A DNA stretch of 64,000 bases. Origin: Patiria pectinifera (taxonomy: Eukaryota > Echinodermata > Asteroidea > Valvatida > Asterinidae). Below the pieces are notes generated by a model that did not search any database, had not been told where the DNA came from, and saw only the letters and a program-made list of their open reading frames with translations. The DNA lies in the NCBI GenBank assembly GCA_029964075.1, contig CM057133.1, positions 14,656,699 to 14,720,698 of the forward strand, written 5' to 3'. A program made the translations under genes and the position numbers. This document shows, in pieces, positions 11,314 through 23,628 of the stretch (position 1 is the stretch's first letter; every line of letters starts with the position of its first letter).

Positions 11314-11374
11314 CTACCCCTAGAACTATGGGTATTCATGGTTTTACGAGTAATACCCATAGTTCTAGGGGTAG
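11314..11374. repeat. Perfect inverted repeat, 23-bp arms
   Basis: Arms at 11314-11336 and 11352-11374 ('ctacccctagaactatggg...' and its exact complement) are separated by 15 bp. It starts 28 bp past the 10540-11286 element, and no transposon ends were identified. Confidence 0.9.
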
Positions 11375-11849
11375 TTGGTTGCAACATTCTTTTTATAGCT
11401 TCATGGTCGCAATAAACACAATCGACAAAAGGGTTTATAATGGTTTACGCAAATTTGTTGTAACTTTGATCTGTTTGTCCCATATTGATGAAATAAATTG
11501 TTTCTAATTCACAGCTCTTTCAAATTAATTAAAAAGGAAATTGTGAGTTTAACAACACTAGTACGGTGTTAATTAATGATGCATAAGTAAAGTGACTATT
11601 CGTGTCCTCACTGCCAATACTGCACACGTTTCATTTCAATTCAATGTATCTAAATCAAAAATGGGCTACCAAGTTTTAGAATTAACGTTAGAACTTACTA
11701 CAAGGCACACGAGTACGAGTGCCTTTCCTTTCTAGCCGGGGGAGGGAGTAATTGCAGAACTAGAATACCCCGCCACGCGTACCACGCGAAAATTACCCCC
11801 TAAAAATAAATGGCTACGCAGTACAGAAATGTCCAAAGTACATCATGTA

Positions 11850-12830
11850 CATCGGGAAGTGGATACGCGGATACAATATACAGTGCTGGAGGGTCTAAAG
11901 AGGGCGCTATTTCCCTGTAATAAGAAATGAGGCCAGCAGGGACAACGTGAATTGAATGGGGAGCAGGGGTTCAATAAATGTCTCAGTCCAAAGTAGTCCG
12001 AAAATTTGGGACTCTCAATACTGTGTATGAGAGTCCCAAAACTTAAGGTATTGAAAACATGCAAAACAAGAAAATAGACTGGCACCTAAAACAACCAGTC
12101 TTTCAGTACTGCATCAATCAACCATGCCAAAAGAATTTAAGAAACATGTGGCATGAAGCAGGAACTAGTCTCAATTTACTACACATTTCTCCATAGTCAA
12201 GCCACCAGACTATTGACACTGAATGAAGAGGTCAGTCTTTCCAAATAGTTGGACCATGGTTGGACATGTACCAGTCTAGTCTTTAGCCCCATTTTGGAAT
12301 CACTTGACTTCCCTCTCATGTGCAAAATATTGAAGAAAAGTCTCCTTTAAAAATTGAATTGAGTCTGCAAACTTGGTAGGTGAAATACTGAGGACATGTT
12401 CTTTGCCCCAGTGCAATTTTTGGAGAAATTTGCTGGCTAAACTGTGAGTAAAGTGGGCCTGATTTAGTTTTGCACGTTTCAGAGCACTCCAGAGCCCTGT
12501 CTGAGTCCAAAGTAGGTGCTGGGAAGTGGATACGCGGATATGATACGGGGATACGGGGTGGACTTAATTTTTAGCGGAGGAAAATATTTTTTGAGAACGA
12601 AGCATCCATATCCATGTTGGAAAATAACAAAGGCACGCAACGTGAGTTGAATGGGGAGCAGGGGAAAGATGTCTTAAGTCCAAAGTAGGTGCTGGGAAGT
12701 GGATACGCGGATATGGATACGCGGATACGGGGTGGACTTAATAGCGGGCGTGCACGCGTGTGGTTTGGTTGAGCATCCAAGCGTGACTCCGTATCCGCGT
12801 ATCCGGATACGAGGTGGGATAGGTGAGTGG
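11850..12830. repeat. Cluster of 'ggatacgcggata' repeat segments
   Basis: 'gggaagtggatacgcggata' occurs at about 11853, 12518 and 12693. 'ttgaatggggagcagggg' occurs at about 11952 and 12649, each followed by 'gtccaaagtag'. 'gtatccgcgtatccggatac' (about 12790) is the inverse. The segment was built by repeated local duplication. There is also a 13-bp-arm inverted repeat around 12005-12041. No gene seen. Confidence 0.6.
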
Positions 12831-13319
12831 CGGGGTATTCTGCAATTGAAGGAACTCTATGGTATAATATACGTAACGTATGGAGTGGACTGTTTTTTGG
12901 TGTCTACTACTATACCTGGAAATTGAAGAAAAGTCCCCCTACGGACTGCACTAGCTAGCTACCCGCCGGTCGGAGCATCATGTGGCGCTCATAACGCATG
13001 CAGGACAGGCGACAGGTGCAACGAGAAACATTTAGTCTGGAGCCTTGACCAACAGACTCTGGCTCATATGTTCAACAGAGACGCTGTGGGGTATCACCGG
13101 TTCAGGGAACCAGACAACCCAATGCATTTCGTTCGATTTTGGCACGATTTGTGGCAGCAATTAAGATGAGCAATTGTTGTACGCTGCACGTGCTACAGTC
13201 TTACATAAAGTGGTCAACGTCACTAGTCAGCGTAACTGGAGTTAATACTAGCTAAATAGCTATAAAGGGGCGGGGGCACCTGGGGTGCCCCAATTGTCTT
13301 CATTACTTTCATTGTTGCT

Positions 13320-13740
13320 TTCATCAGGAAGAGAGGAAATTGAAGCCATCAGAATCTGTTTCCTTACATTTTTCTTTGAACTGGTACAAGTCAGGCACAA
13401 ACTGGTAGCATGAACTTTTCTTCATCTTAACTTGTTGTGCCGCTGCTCTTTCAGTTCTGCCTTTTCTAAGGCTCTTTTCTTCTTACTTTTCTTCATGTTT
13501 TTTTTGTCCTGCCGCTGCTCTTTCTTCTGCCTTTTTCTAAGGCTCTTTTCTTCTTGAATTTTTCTTTATGATCCTTTTCTCCTCTAAATGCCTTTTGGAT
13601 TCTTTTCTTTTGTGTTTCATAGTCCTTCTTTCGTTGTGGCTTCATACCTTTGAATTGCTTAATGTTGGAAGCTTCATTTGTCAAAACGGGGAAGCTGTTC
13701 AATCTTGTATCTTGTTCCATTGCCTGCCTATTCTAAGGTG
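13320..13740 (-). CDS. Weak candidate exon, lysine-rich protein
   Basis: The minus strand from 13720 to 13493 reads 75 residues starting MEQDTRLNSFPVLTN, then very Lys/Arg/Glu-rich ('KKDYETQKKRIQKAF'). The lysine-rich block is partly duplicated at 13430-13560 in another frame. That second block could continue to 'CYQFVPDLYQF' before a stop near 13325. A splice acceptor could sit at about 13734. It resembles the basic tail of nucleolar or coiled-coil proteins only in composition. I do not recognise the family, and it may be a decayed or chance reading frame. Confidence 0.2.
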
Positions 13741-14750
13741 GAGGATTTGTTTCACTTGTTCTGGCAGGTTTGCACCAGCTGGTCTCACAAACATTGGAGA
13801 CCGTATACTGGAATACAAATAACGAATTTTTAACTTCGTGAGAGCAATGGTAGAGTAATTTTATGATGTGACAGATGGAATGTTCCATTCCACGGGGCGA
13901 TGAAGCCGAATGCACATTTCATCATTTCATCTGTCACCGAATTAAATTATTCTTTCCATTGCACCAAAATATCCATTACTTTTATAGGCCTACAACACCT
14001 GATAATTCTCGCCATCTGAGTCGGCAATAATGAAAGTTTGACTGTGCAATGGAAGTTGCATTTACCTTGGAATAGAACTTCTGTTTGTGTCGTGCGTTGG
14101 GACCACTGATCTCTACATGGTTGGGACGAATGGTTCGATGACACGTGGTCAACGACTCACCAATCAGATGACGGGAATTTATTCAGACGTTGTACATGTA
14201 TAATACATTACATTGAATATACTGATTATGCCGTGTGTCTGTCTAGAAGAGGGCAATTTGCCATTATCTCAGTTTTCTTTTTGCAATATTATCATAAAGT
14301 AACACGCGTTCCATAATCTACCAAAGGACCTTAAAATTATTCAGCCTTGGGATCTAACTTCCATTTGAGCCAATAATCATAAACAATTTAAACAGCGTTT
14401 GTGATCCCTTAAAAGCAAACGATTTTTAAAAGTTCGGATTGTTTAAAATGCGCGTTCCATTAAAATCTCGCCTTTGTTGGTTTCCCAGCTTTCGGTAATG
14501 TGACTAAAAGCTTTTTGGTAATTCGAATTTGTTGGTTTCCTCAGCCGTCAATTGTGACTAAAAGGTTGGGTTTTTAAAAATGTAATCCTATCATTATTTT
14601 GGCTCCGTTTAATAGTGAGCCTTATGGCACCTCTCTGCCCAAGTGTTCAGCTAAGTGCCCAGCTGGTCACAGTGCCCAATACCAAAGTAGTTTAGATGCA
14701 TGCCCCCACGACCGTCCCACATTTTGTTGTTGAATCTACAGACATTTCAA

Positions 14751-14757
14751 ATATAAA
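14751..14757 (+). promoter_or_regulatory. Candidate TATA box of the carbonic anhydrase homologue
   Basis: ATATAAA lies about 25-45 bp upstream of a short stretch ending in a strong donor (ATCTAG|GTGAGT at 14800/14801). That would be a tiny non-coding first exon, spliced to an acceptor at 15061-15062, with the ATG 21 bp further on. This is an inference from spacing and splice signals only. Confidence 0.4.
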
Positions 14758-15083
14758 CAGCTGCCATCTCAGATCTTACATTCATTTTTCCTATATCTAG
14801 GTGAGTGTCTCATCATCACGCGGCAGCTACAGCACAATCTGGTCAATCTTGACACCAATAGATGTGTTGGATTTGAACGATTTGCAGTTTACATCATCAT
14901 GGTTTTATCTTTGATATATCCGCATACAATGTACTTTACAAAGGCTCCTGTTGAAAATCCTTACAGAGAAACTGCATTAAATGATAATTGTCAGTAATAA
15001 GGCAGAGCGTCCTTTCTTGCAGGCGTTCACTGTAACTCTTATTTCTTTCCGTAACTCTTCAGATACTGAACCCGTCTGCGAGG

Positions 15084-18000
15084 ATGGCTGTTGTAGTCTT
15101 CGTGACCAGTTTACTGTTGGTCACCCGTCTCGTTGGTAAGCATGCAGCACCAACCACATCGATCTTCAAATTGAAAATCATTTGGTACCAGACTTGGTTT
15201 TGTCACAAGCAGCCGAATTGGTTTGAGATTTCTCATTGATGTCGAATTCGTATCAATGGATATATCAGGCCGAGATGTACCTTAGATGCTCCAATCATGT
15301 TTTGTTACGATTTGTTCTTTCTTTTATCAAACAGATGCGGGCACCTACTGCTATGGCGACGGCCCAAAAGGTATGAGGTTTTACATTACGTGATACTTGG
15401 CTTATGATTAAGTTCACATGGGACGTATATCCCGCACCGCCGACAAGCCTTCCTATGGGACTTACTGTACAAAAGCGAAACTAGCGAGTGGAATTCACTT
15501 TATCTGCAATTTTCTCCAAAAGTATTGGGGATCAGGTCTTGGGGTTTTTCGCATCTTGTAGCTCTACTAAACAGCTTTCATCAGCATGTATAATGTGTCC
15601 GTAATATTTCATTTTGAAGGACATATTTGTTGTGATATATTAAGCGTATACCACGTAGCGCTGACAAGTCTTCCTATGGGACTAATTGAACAAAAGTGAA
15701 ACTAGCGGGTAAAATGCATCTACATGTGCAACTTTTCTCCAAAACTGTTGGGTCTTAGGAGTTGCACAAAAATAAAAGTAGCGGGTGTTCACGACGATTT
15801 GTGGGGCGCTGTGGTCCAATGGTTACGGTGTTTGACTCGTGTGCCGTGGTACACGGGTTCGAATCCTAACGGGGGGACAAGTCACTTTACTTGGGCAAGT
15901 CACTTTACCATTATTGATTCGGATGAGACGTAAAACCGTTGGTCCCGTGTGTTGTAAAAGAATCCAGTAACACTTAACTAACTTGAGAAGGGGTTTGCCC
16001 CGGTGTTTCTGGTAGTGGCTGCAAAGTACGCCGAAGCACCATTTAAACCCTTATAAAGGTGCTACATAATGGGTCTCATAATTATTTTCATCAACTCCAT
16101 TTACCTGAGTGTCTCTAAAAATATAGAAAGCGTTTTGAAACGCCCGTAGAAAGCGCTATATAAATGTAATTTATTATTGATTATGTCCGTTTGTTCTTTT
16201 ACGTCCAACAGCTAGATTTAACTAATGATGGCCGATATGTCATGTGTGAGACGGCCGATCCATTATGTCCGACGGCCGATCATGTCCGATCCATTATGTC
16301 CGACGGCCGATCATGTCCGATCCATTATGTCCGATGGCCGATTATGTCCGACGCATTTTGTCCGAAGGCCGATTGTGTCTGACCCATTATGCCCAACATT
16401 ATTCACTCATTTTGTGTCAAAAGCCTTTGATGGAAATGGTTACCTTGATCGATTGATAACAATAATTCGAGATTGGATAACTGTATCGGATGTGTACAGC
16501 AGTAAGGTTCCCCATACCCCTTGTACGAGATTCCCCATTTGCTTCTGCTGAGCGCTTGCTGGTTACACGACAGCGCACATGCATTGTCGATTTTTTCCCC
16601 ATGACTTTACCTTTCTTTCCCCCCTCAATTTCGCAAACGCTTTGACATGCTTAATTGTTAAGGTTCAATTTACCAATTATCAGCAAGTCTGCTTGTCCTG
16701 AACACATTGTTTATTTTTCTTGCTATATAGGGCCGGCCAATTGGTCAAAATTTTATTCAAGTTGCGCAGCTAAGCATCAGTCGCCTGTTGAAATAAAAGA
16801 AAACAGAGTCATCGAAGTCGATCTCGGAAATCTAACGTTCCAGGGATTTTTCAAGAAAGACAGGCCATCCAACAAAAAGTGGTTATTGTCTAACTACGGA
16901 TTGTCAAGTAAGTAGGCCTATAGTTTACACAAAGTTTCACGATTCTAATATTAGGGCGGCCTCAGGTCGACCTGCGATTTGTTTGCGCCAGGCGACGGAA
17001 CCGTCAGCATCAAGCAGAAAAGTGACGCTCGGGTCACAAAACGGAGAAATCGTGTGATTCTCGTGGAACAAAGCGGCATCTCGACACACACACAAAAATC
17101 GCAACCATGCTCACGTCACCCAAGACGCGACGACGATTCCTCGGCATATACGTGATCATGTCACGTCTTCAAAATGGCGGTGCGCATGTTCAGGTCGCAA
17201 CAAAAATTCGGCGACTGATATTTACGGTCGTAGCCCAGGCACAGCTTGATCCTGAAAAGTCAGTCGCTGACTGTTCTTTGTAGTCGCAAGGTCGACCTGA
17301 GGGCGGCCTAATAAAGCGACGTCAACCAGTCGTGGGATTACTGATGAAAAGCGTATTCATTGACAAAACATCAAATCCGGACATCAGAGCCCAATTTTGA
17401 GATCTTCTGCTTTCTCGTCACTTGGGAAAAATTACGTTGGACTAGAAAAATAACATCTTGAATGGCTTTGTGAAATTTTGATCTCCATTGCTATTTTCGA
17501 GTTTCACCTCGAAATATAGATTTTGATTTTAAAGAGCCTATTTTCTAGCAATATGCAAACAGTTATCCACTTTTGAATGAGACAACAAGCCAAACAATCC
17601 GGTCACGTTTAGTTGCCGAATAATTATTTTACAAAGTTGGAATTATTCGCATCCCAACAGTAATTCAGACTTATTTGCTGTACATTATGGGCGCAAAAGC
17701 AAGCCAAAAAAAAAGCACATTCAGAGGACAAATTTGCAAACGCATAATAGAAACGAATAGTGAAGCTCCTGAACTTCAACACCGCATGCGTGTAACGCAA
17801 CTCCATCATTACCCTGCTACACGTAATAAGAGTTGTGAGAGTTCATCAAACGGCATGGGGCTACCGGGTTGACCCACTGTTTGTTTCAGTACAGTGGCTG
17901 CAATGAACAGTGGCTTTTAGCTATTTGTTTTAATAACTCGGTCATTCCATACCCAACTCTACTCAGCCCTGCCGCTCCCTACACTACCATGCCCTGTTCC

Positions 18001-21000
18001 AACGTTTCCCTTATCCTACCCTCTCTTCCCATGCTACCTCCCCTCTTTCCATTCTCACCCCTACCCTACCCAATACATTGCCAGACCCAGCTGTTTCCAT
18101 CCTGTCCCGTCCTATTTCCTCATTTCCTTCCCCAATCACCCACAGCCCGAAATCCTACTTTACTGCTCCTAGAGTTTTTTATGATTGTATAGTAGTAACT
18201 GTGTTTTTGTATATGTACATGTAGTAATACTTGTGGCGTTGTCATATTTTTTTGTGCATCTTAAATTATTGAATGTGTATAATTATATTTTTAATTTTAA
18301 ACTGGGAAATCAATGTTCATGTAATTTTGAGCATGACAATAAAGAAATCTAATCTAATCTAATCTAATTTCCTCGAAATATTATTAGATAATGTATCTAA
18401 TAACCTCTTTAAACACAGTTGACCTTCAACTCGGTGGTGGTTACTACATCGGTGGGGGCGGGGTTCCAGGCAAGCTTCGCACCTACCTTGTGAACTTCCA
18501 CTGGGGAAGAGTCAACGGCAGGGGATCGGAGCACAAGCTAGACGGCAAGTTCTACGATGGCGAGGTGAGGTCAATATTCGGAAACCTAGCAGGCAAAGTG
18601 GACTTTTATTTAATGATCGATGCTATAGTCAAAGTTATTCGGTGAAAAAAAATAGAACGAATAGAAGAAGTTACAACGACAGAAGGTATCTGTTTAACAT
18701 TTTGTTTGAAATATGAGAGCAAAATATGTATAGATAGAATAGAAGGAAGATTTGGGTAGGGAGTTCCATAGAAAAGCTGTACGGGGGGGGGGACTTATCG
18801 CAGTCGTACACTTGCCTTAGGAGCTATAAGATTGCTTGAATGTAACGTCAGTGCATGGAACTGGTGAGGAAAGGCCAGTGGAACACATCCCATGGTCATA
18901 AAAAGGGTCTTAAAGCAGCCACATGTCTTCGGAAATGGAGCATACTCAAAGAAGACGCCAGTTTCTTTTACACCAGATGCTGGATTTTATCAATGAGTGA
19001 CAGGTAACACGCCGATGCACCAGCCCAGGTTTCGGTGCAGACTTCAGTAATTATCTTATGTATCATCAATGCGCATCGGCACTGCGAATTCACCTCTATA
19101 ATGCATTTCGTTGTTAATAGGTACAACTCTCGGGCTTTGACTTCAAAACTTTATACACGGAGAGATTTGCAACAATGATCAAGGTATGGAATAGACATTT
19201 ATACAGGATTTTACTGGTACCGGGGGCCTGCCTATAGACTCACGAGGCCACTTTCAATAGAGAAACCATTGTGAAACTGCCCCCATAACACATTTATGTT
19301 AAATTATTACAATGTTCTTTTCTTTGTGCTAATAGATTTGGTACTGTTACTTACGTAAATTTTTGATTTTTATATATTATTTTTATATATTAAAAAAAAA
19401 TCTTTTAATATTGTCATTTTATTATTTAAGAATTTTGGTTTTGTTTAATGTTTTTTTTTTATTGGTTTCATTCAATAACATATTTTAATGTAATCAGGGC
19501 CCTTAAGAATAGCAGTTTGAGTAACTGAACAGGCTACCCTGTTGAAATAAAACTATAATTTATTATTATTATTATCATCTGAACAATAGCTATAGTCCAA
19601 TGCTTTTGCAATTGAAGATGTTCCCTGTGACACGAGTGGTAGAGCGCCTAGATTGGTCTATAATGTCCTCGACTCACTGAGTGACTCATTGACTCAGTGA
19701 CTCAGTGACTCATGTCACTTGTGACCGGGCAGTGCCATCGCATAGGATTACCCCGTGACGCCAAAATCCGGCCCGTTGTGGACGCCAGATGTATACATGA
19801 AAAGAATATATTGAATTGCCAATCTGAAGTAACTGAACAGAATTTTGTGTGCCCTGGGAGCAGATTTAGTGTATGCTTTATGTAATGTCCGTTTTTTTCA
19901 TGCACGAGGAATCTTTAACTCGTGCAAATTATGTCCATGGCCGTCAGGCCGTGCCTTTTATTTGATAGAAAAAAATAAACACAGGTCGTGACTACGAAAC
20001 AAGTGGAAGCGTCACACAATAGTTGCAAGTTCGATACTGACTATTTCATTTTGATTTCCCGTCGTTTCCATCAGGTCGTTGAGAAGGACAACCCCCGTTT
20101 AGATGTGCTGATAGATGCTGTGAGGAAGGTGAAATACAAAAGTAAGTTTCTACACTTTGAAAAAAAAATTGAAAGAGTTTGAGAAAAATAATTATATATC
20201 TTTATTTTTTTTAACACTAACATTTCCATTTAATATGCCTTTGAAATAATTCGCTCAGTGACACGAATGTCGTTGAGCATTGATTTAATTATATTTGATA
20301 GATGACTACGTACAATTTAGCGCCATGGAGTCTCTGGCAGATCTGCTCTCCCCTGACCTGGGCAATTTCTACCGTTACCAGGGCCACCTCCCGTGGCCCC
20401 CGTGTTCGCTTAAGAGCATCTGGACTGTGTGGAGGACTCCGTTGGAAATGGGCCGCGCACAGGTACGAGCAAGTTCGAGCGAGAACGACGGTTAACCGTA
20501 GTTGGATTATCTTTGCTCGAGGCCAAGCTAGTTGACCGTAGTTGGACTAGTCTATAGTCGACTACTCGTACTCAGACCACTGGACTGAGGCCGGTCGCAT
20601 CGCTGGTTACACGAGCCGTGCACATCCGCAAATTACACAGAGATTCAAAGCGCCCTCGTACGGTCTGCTTATAACAGAGCACAAAATACATCTAGTAGTC
20701 TGTGGAATATCTATGATACGCGAGCAGATTCAAGGGCGGATCCAGAACACAATTTTTTTTGGGGGGGCCAAAAATTGTTTTGGTCTGCCAAAAAAGTGGG
20801 TCCCAAAAAAACCGGCGTGGGGTTCGGGGCCCGCTTAAGGGCCCCTAAAATTTTTTGGATTCTAGATGCTCTGTGGTGCGATTTGAGGCAATTTCCGACC
20901 ACTTTAACCAAAGTGGTGTACTCATTGCCAGTCTTTATTGCGATGCCACATAAAAAAAAAATTGGTTTCGTTTTTTTTTTTGGGGGGGGGGGGCATGGCC

Positions 21001-21883
21001 CCCTTTGGCCCCCCCCCCGATCCGCCCTTGAGCAGATTCGGCGATTGATTATGCAAAACAAGACTCGACCTCGGGATTCTGACCATTCAGAGAGCGCCTT
21101 CTATCGAGTCTTCCGTAACCCGTTTTATTACAAAAACATGGCATCCAAATTGACCAATCCACAGCTTAGTCCACATTTCTGATCGAAATGACGTCACAGT
21201 TTTTGTTGAAGTCCACTTGGCTGGCGCGAGGGGTCACAAACAATTTGCATGTTAGGATGTATCAGACGTTCATCGTTTGGCTCTGTACACGTGATTATCG
21301 GATACTCAGAATGTAGGTGTGCCATAGGGTGGCCACAGAGCACAGAAGTAGCCGGTAATTGCTCCGTTGGGTTTTAATTAGACCTTCCTCGAGGGCAAAT
21401 CAAGCGGCAAACAGCCGGCGTAATGATTCATTAAACCCATTAAAATATGCAGCTACTGAAGACAGAGGAAGCTCATTAACAGGTTTCACTGTTTGATCCT
21501 CTACGTAACATTTCACTATATAATAATAGTCGTATACCGTGGGCAAAATATTCTGGGCGCAGACATTTTCGTAAACAAAAGTTGCATTACCTTAAAGTAT
21601 TCTCAGGTGTGTCCGTAGGCAGATACATGCAGTTAGAAGAAAATACATTAATGAATAGCCTATAACTACCAGTGACTTTCCTTTTCAGTATAGTCACATT
21701 TTCGCGCCATTTTTTTGCATACTACAGATGGAGGTGTTCCGCAGCTTGTACAACAAGCAAAAGGGGTCTGCCGACGGCATTCACATCGCGGACAACTACC
21801 GGCCCCTGCAGCCTCTCAACAACCGAACCATTCTGTACAACCCACAGCATAACTACCGCTCACAGGTTGAGGCGTCAGTTTAG
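15084..21883 (+). CDS. Secreted alpha-carbonic-anhydrase homologue, active site lost
   Basis: Eight coding exons: 15084-15135, 15335-15370, 16731-16907, 18419-18564, 19121-19183, 20075-20141, 20302-20462, 21728-21883. Phases agree throughout (858 nt, 285 aa). Residues 1-17 form a signal peptide. Fold landmarks: 'YCYGDGPKGPANW', 'QSPVEI', 'NFHWG', 'GSEHKLDG' and 'NYRPLQPLNNR'. Cys41 and Cys215 match the Cys23-Cys203 disulfide of extracellular carbonic anhydrases. Active-site positions (human CA II numbering): His64 is Leu87, His94 is Asn114, His96 is kept (His116), His119 is Gln139, Thr199 is Pro211; Glu106 is kept (Glu126). Two of three zinc ligands are gone, so CO2 hydration is not expected. 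The loop after the Gln139 strand is about 7 residues shorter than in CA II. It resembles carbonic-anhydrase-related proteins in principle. A matrix, binding or biomineral role is only a guess. A possible ATTAAA poly(A) signal lies at 22140-22145. Introns hold SINE, MITE and LINE remnants. Confidence 0.9.
15425..15765 (+). repeat. Duplicated ~110-bp segment in intron
   Basis: 'cttcctatgggact', 'caaaagcgaaactagcg' and 'ttttctccaaaa' occur in the same order at 15449-15520 and, slightly diverged, at 15672-15743. This is a local direct duplication in the intron between the second and third coding exons. Confidence 0.75.
15802..16184 (+). repeat. tRNA-derived SINE family A, full copy
   Basis: tRNA-like head: 'gtggtccaatggttacgg' (A box) and 'gggttcgaatcc' (B box). 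The body has 'cttgggcaagtcactttacc', 'aaggtgctacataatggg' and a 3' end 'gaaagcgctatataaatgt'. Other copies lie at 548-645 and 55600-55840. It is in a carbonic anhydrase intron. It is not a functional tRNA gene: the cloverleaf does not close. Confidence 0.85.
16240..16395 (+). repeat. Tandem array of 'gtccgacggccgatcat' units
   Basis: About eight degenerate short units alternate 'ccattatgtccgac' and 'ggccgatcatgtccgat'. It lies in an intron. The word 'gtccga' also dominates the arrays at 48160-48858 and 51690-51840. Confidence 0.85.
16951..17311. mobile_element. MITE with palindromic CAGGTCGACCTG ends
   Basis: Left end 'ttagggcggcctcaggtcga' and right end, read in reverse, 'ttaggccgccctcaggtcga'. 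The inverted repeat is about 28 bp and holds the self-complementary CAGGTCGACCTG. The 361-bp GC-rich interior has repeated 'gtcgca' words and no frame. Target duplication unclear (TTA/TAA edges), so no superfamily is assigned. It is in a carbonic anhydrase intron. Confidence 0.7.
18190..18368 (+). mobile_element. LINE-like 3' end with AATCT tail
   Basis: AT-rich 3' UTR-like stretch with 'gacaataaag' followed by about five AATCT/TAATCT tandem units (18346-18368). Short tandem tails instead of poly(A) are typical of CR1/L2-type LINEs (family knowledge). No coding part remains. It ends about 50 bp before a carbonic anhydrase exon. Confidence 0.55.
19290..19580 (+). mobile_element. LINE-like 3' end with 'gaaataaaa' tail
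   Basis: 'cagggcccttaagaatagca' and 'ggctaccctgttgaaataaa', followed by TTATTA units (19560-19575), match the usual 3' end of many CR1-like LINEs. The coding part is absent and the start is approximate. Intronic. Confidence 0.5.
20731..21030. mobile_element. hAT-type MITE with 8-bp target duplication
   Basis: Ends 'caagggcggatccag' and 'gatccgcccttg' enclose 300 bp with long T and G runs. The direct repeat AGCAGATT flanks it (20723-20730 and 21031-21038). The 8-bp duplication and GGGCGG termini fit hAT. Open frames read across it on both strands come from low complexity. It lies in the last intron of the carbonic anhydrase gene. Confidence 0.85.
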
Positions 21884-23594
21884 ATGATCAATTTACTCGA
21901 TAAATCTAATGATCCCTCCGATTTTTGTTCACATTTTGACAAGAGTGAAATTAAACAATCATGTAGGGTTAAAAGAGAATCGCCCATCCTGGCCATTGTT
22001 TGTGCATGTCATGTCTATCTCGTTGTTGTCTGTCAGATCTCTGATAACATTTATAATTTAAAATCCTATTATTACTGAAATTTACAAGGAAGTGGAAGTT
22101 GGCCGACCACAGCCTCAGACAAATCAAGCATTAAATACCAAAAGGCATGCAGTATATTATCTTGTCAACTTGATTTTCTAATTTCTTATTAGGTAGACTT
22201 GAAATCAAGTCGGCAATTGGCTGGGTTTTTGTTTGCCCATCCGAGAACCGCGCCACGATGTATTGTAGATAACCGCTAATTATTGGCTCCGTGCACAAGT
22301 ACTCCCTCAACGGTAAGAGAGGGAGAGTCGAATACCAGTAAATCGACTCCCATAGACCTCAGTGATAATTACTCGCACTTCCAGAAATCATCACAACTCT
22401 CCAAGGTGTTTGAAACAACCATCAAATTAAAGCTTATTTCATCAACTTTCATTTTTTCTGTTCAATTATTGGGTGGTGGTCCGATGACTTTTAGGAGAAA
22501 ATTCCAACCAAAGATGATCACCTTTAAAAGTGGCCTGTGGTCCATCGTCATTTTGAGAAAAAAAATGACGCCCGCACTCCATTGGAAAATCGAGCAAATT
22601 TTAGGGCCCAATTTCATCCAAATTTGACAGAAATTGATATGGCCCTTTCTCAAAGCTCGGCTTCATTTCAGTGGTTTTATCATTAAGAGCCATTAATTTC
22701 CGATCCAGTCATAATATTATGCAGTTTAATATTTCTGCGAGAAAACATTGACTCATGTAGAGCTGGAATCTCCAAAACGTAGTGACCCGGGACTGATCAG
22801 TATAAGTTCGTTCCCATTTAAAGCCATTGGTTGGATCACCTCGTGAGCGTGCGTAGCATGATTGTTTAGTTTTTAAAAACGATATTCACAACTTCGTGCA
22901 TGGATGACACTTGAACACATGGCCATCAAAATACTGACTCTTGATACTTAGTCTTGCCACAATCAGTAGGCAAAGTCTCCAGTGTCTCCACAAAGGCAAC
23001 TTTGAAGCAATTTAACTGCAGCATCAAATACTGAAAAGTTGTGCCCCTCTCTTTAGTGATGGTTGCCAGAGACACTTTCGAATTTAGCAAAAACCGAAGC
23101 TCATCACTACAGAAATTGCGTTTTCGTAGCCTTTTTGCCGTTTTGCTATAGGCTGGTTAGCGGTTCCGCGCAAACATTGTCGTTGTGATTTTGTATTCAG
23201 GGGTCGGGAATCAGACTTAGGCCTGTCCTGCATATAATTTGCATACATCGGGAGGAAAAACCTTTTTTTATGTATACAGAATTCATTGCTAGATACCCGT
23301 CCTTACATTGGAAGTAGCACAATGGAGGGACCGGGAATCAGTCTACCTTGCAATGGCACTTGGAGGCGGGGACGGTTTGTACACCCTCGACTCCAATATA
23401 CGCGTGTACGTCGATTCCAATAATATTACCGACTTAAAGGGAATATACAACATTTGCAAACATCGAAAAATAAAACTACCAAGTTTTTAAGAAATACCTT
23501 ACTAGGATGTTGGTAAATGAGAGTCTAAAGCATCCTGTAAAATTATGGCACCTGGTGTGAAGTCATTTTCAAGAAAAGTGGTATTTTGTATAAA

Positions 23595-23628
23595 TTTCCA
23601 ACGGTGGTCGGCCGACCACCGTTGGAAA
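23595..23628. repeat. Perfect 34-bp palindrome
   Basis: 'tttccaacggtggtcgg' is followed directly by its reverse complement. No loop. 'ggccgaccac' also occurs at 22101-22110. Isolated in intergenic DNA. Confidence 0.9.

Noticed and set aside
15808-15870. tRNA gene
   Set aside because: A and B boxes are present but the acceptor stem does not pair and the sequence continues into a SINE body. The same applies to 7541, 34961 and 55600.
18391-18418. Start codon at 18391 for the carbonic anhydrase exon
   Set aside because: The acceptor AACACAG ends at 18418 and the phase from the previous exon fits. The upstream ATG is intronic.
20711-21182. Open frames of 116 and 135 codons on both strands
   Set aside because: They run through T, G and C homopolymers of a hAT MITE with exact target duplications; low-complexity artefact.
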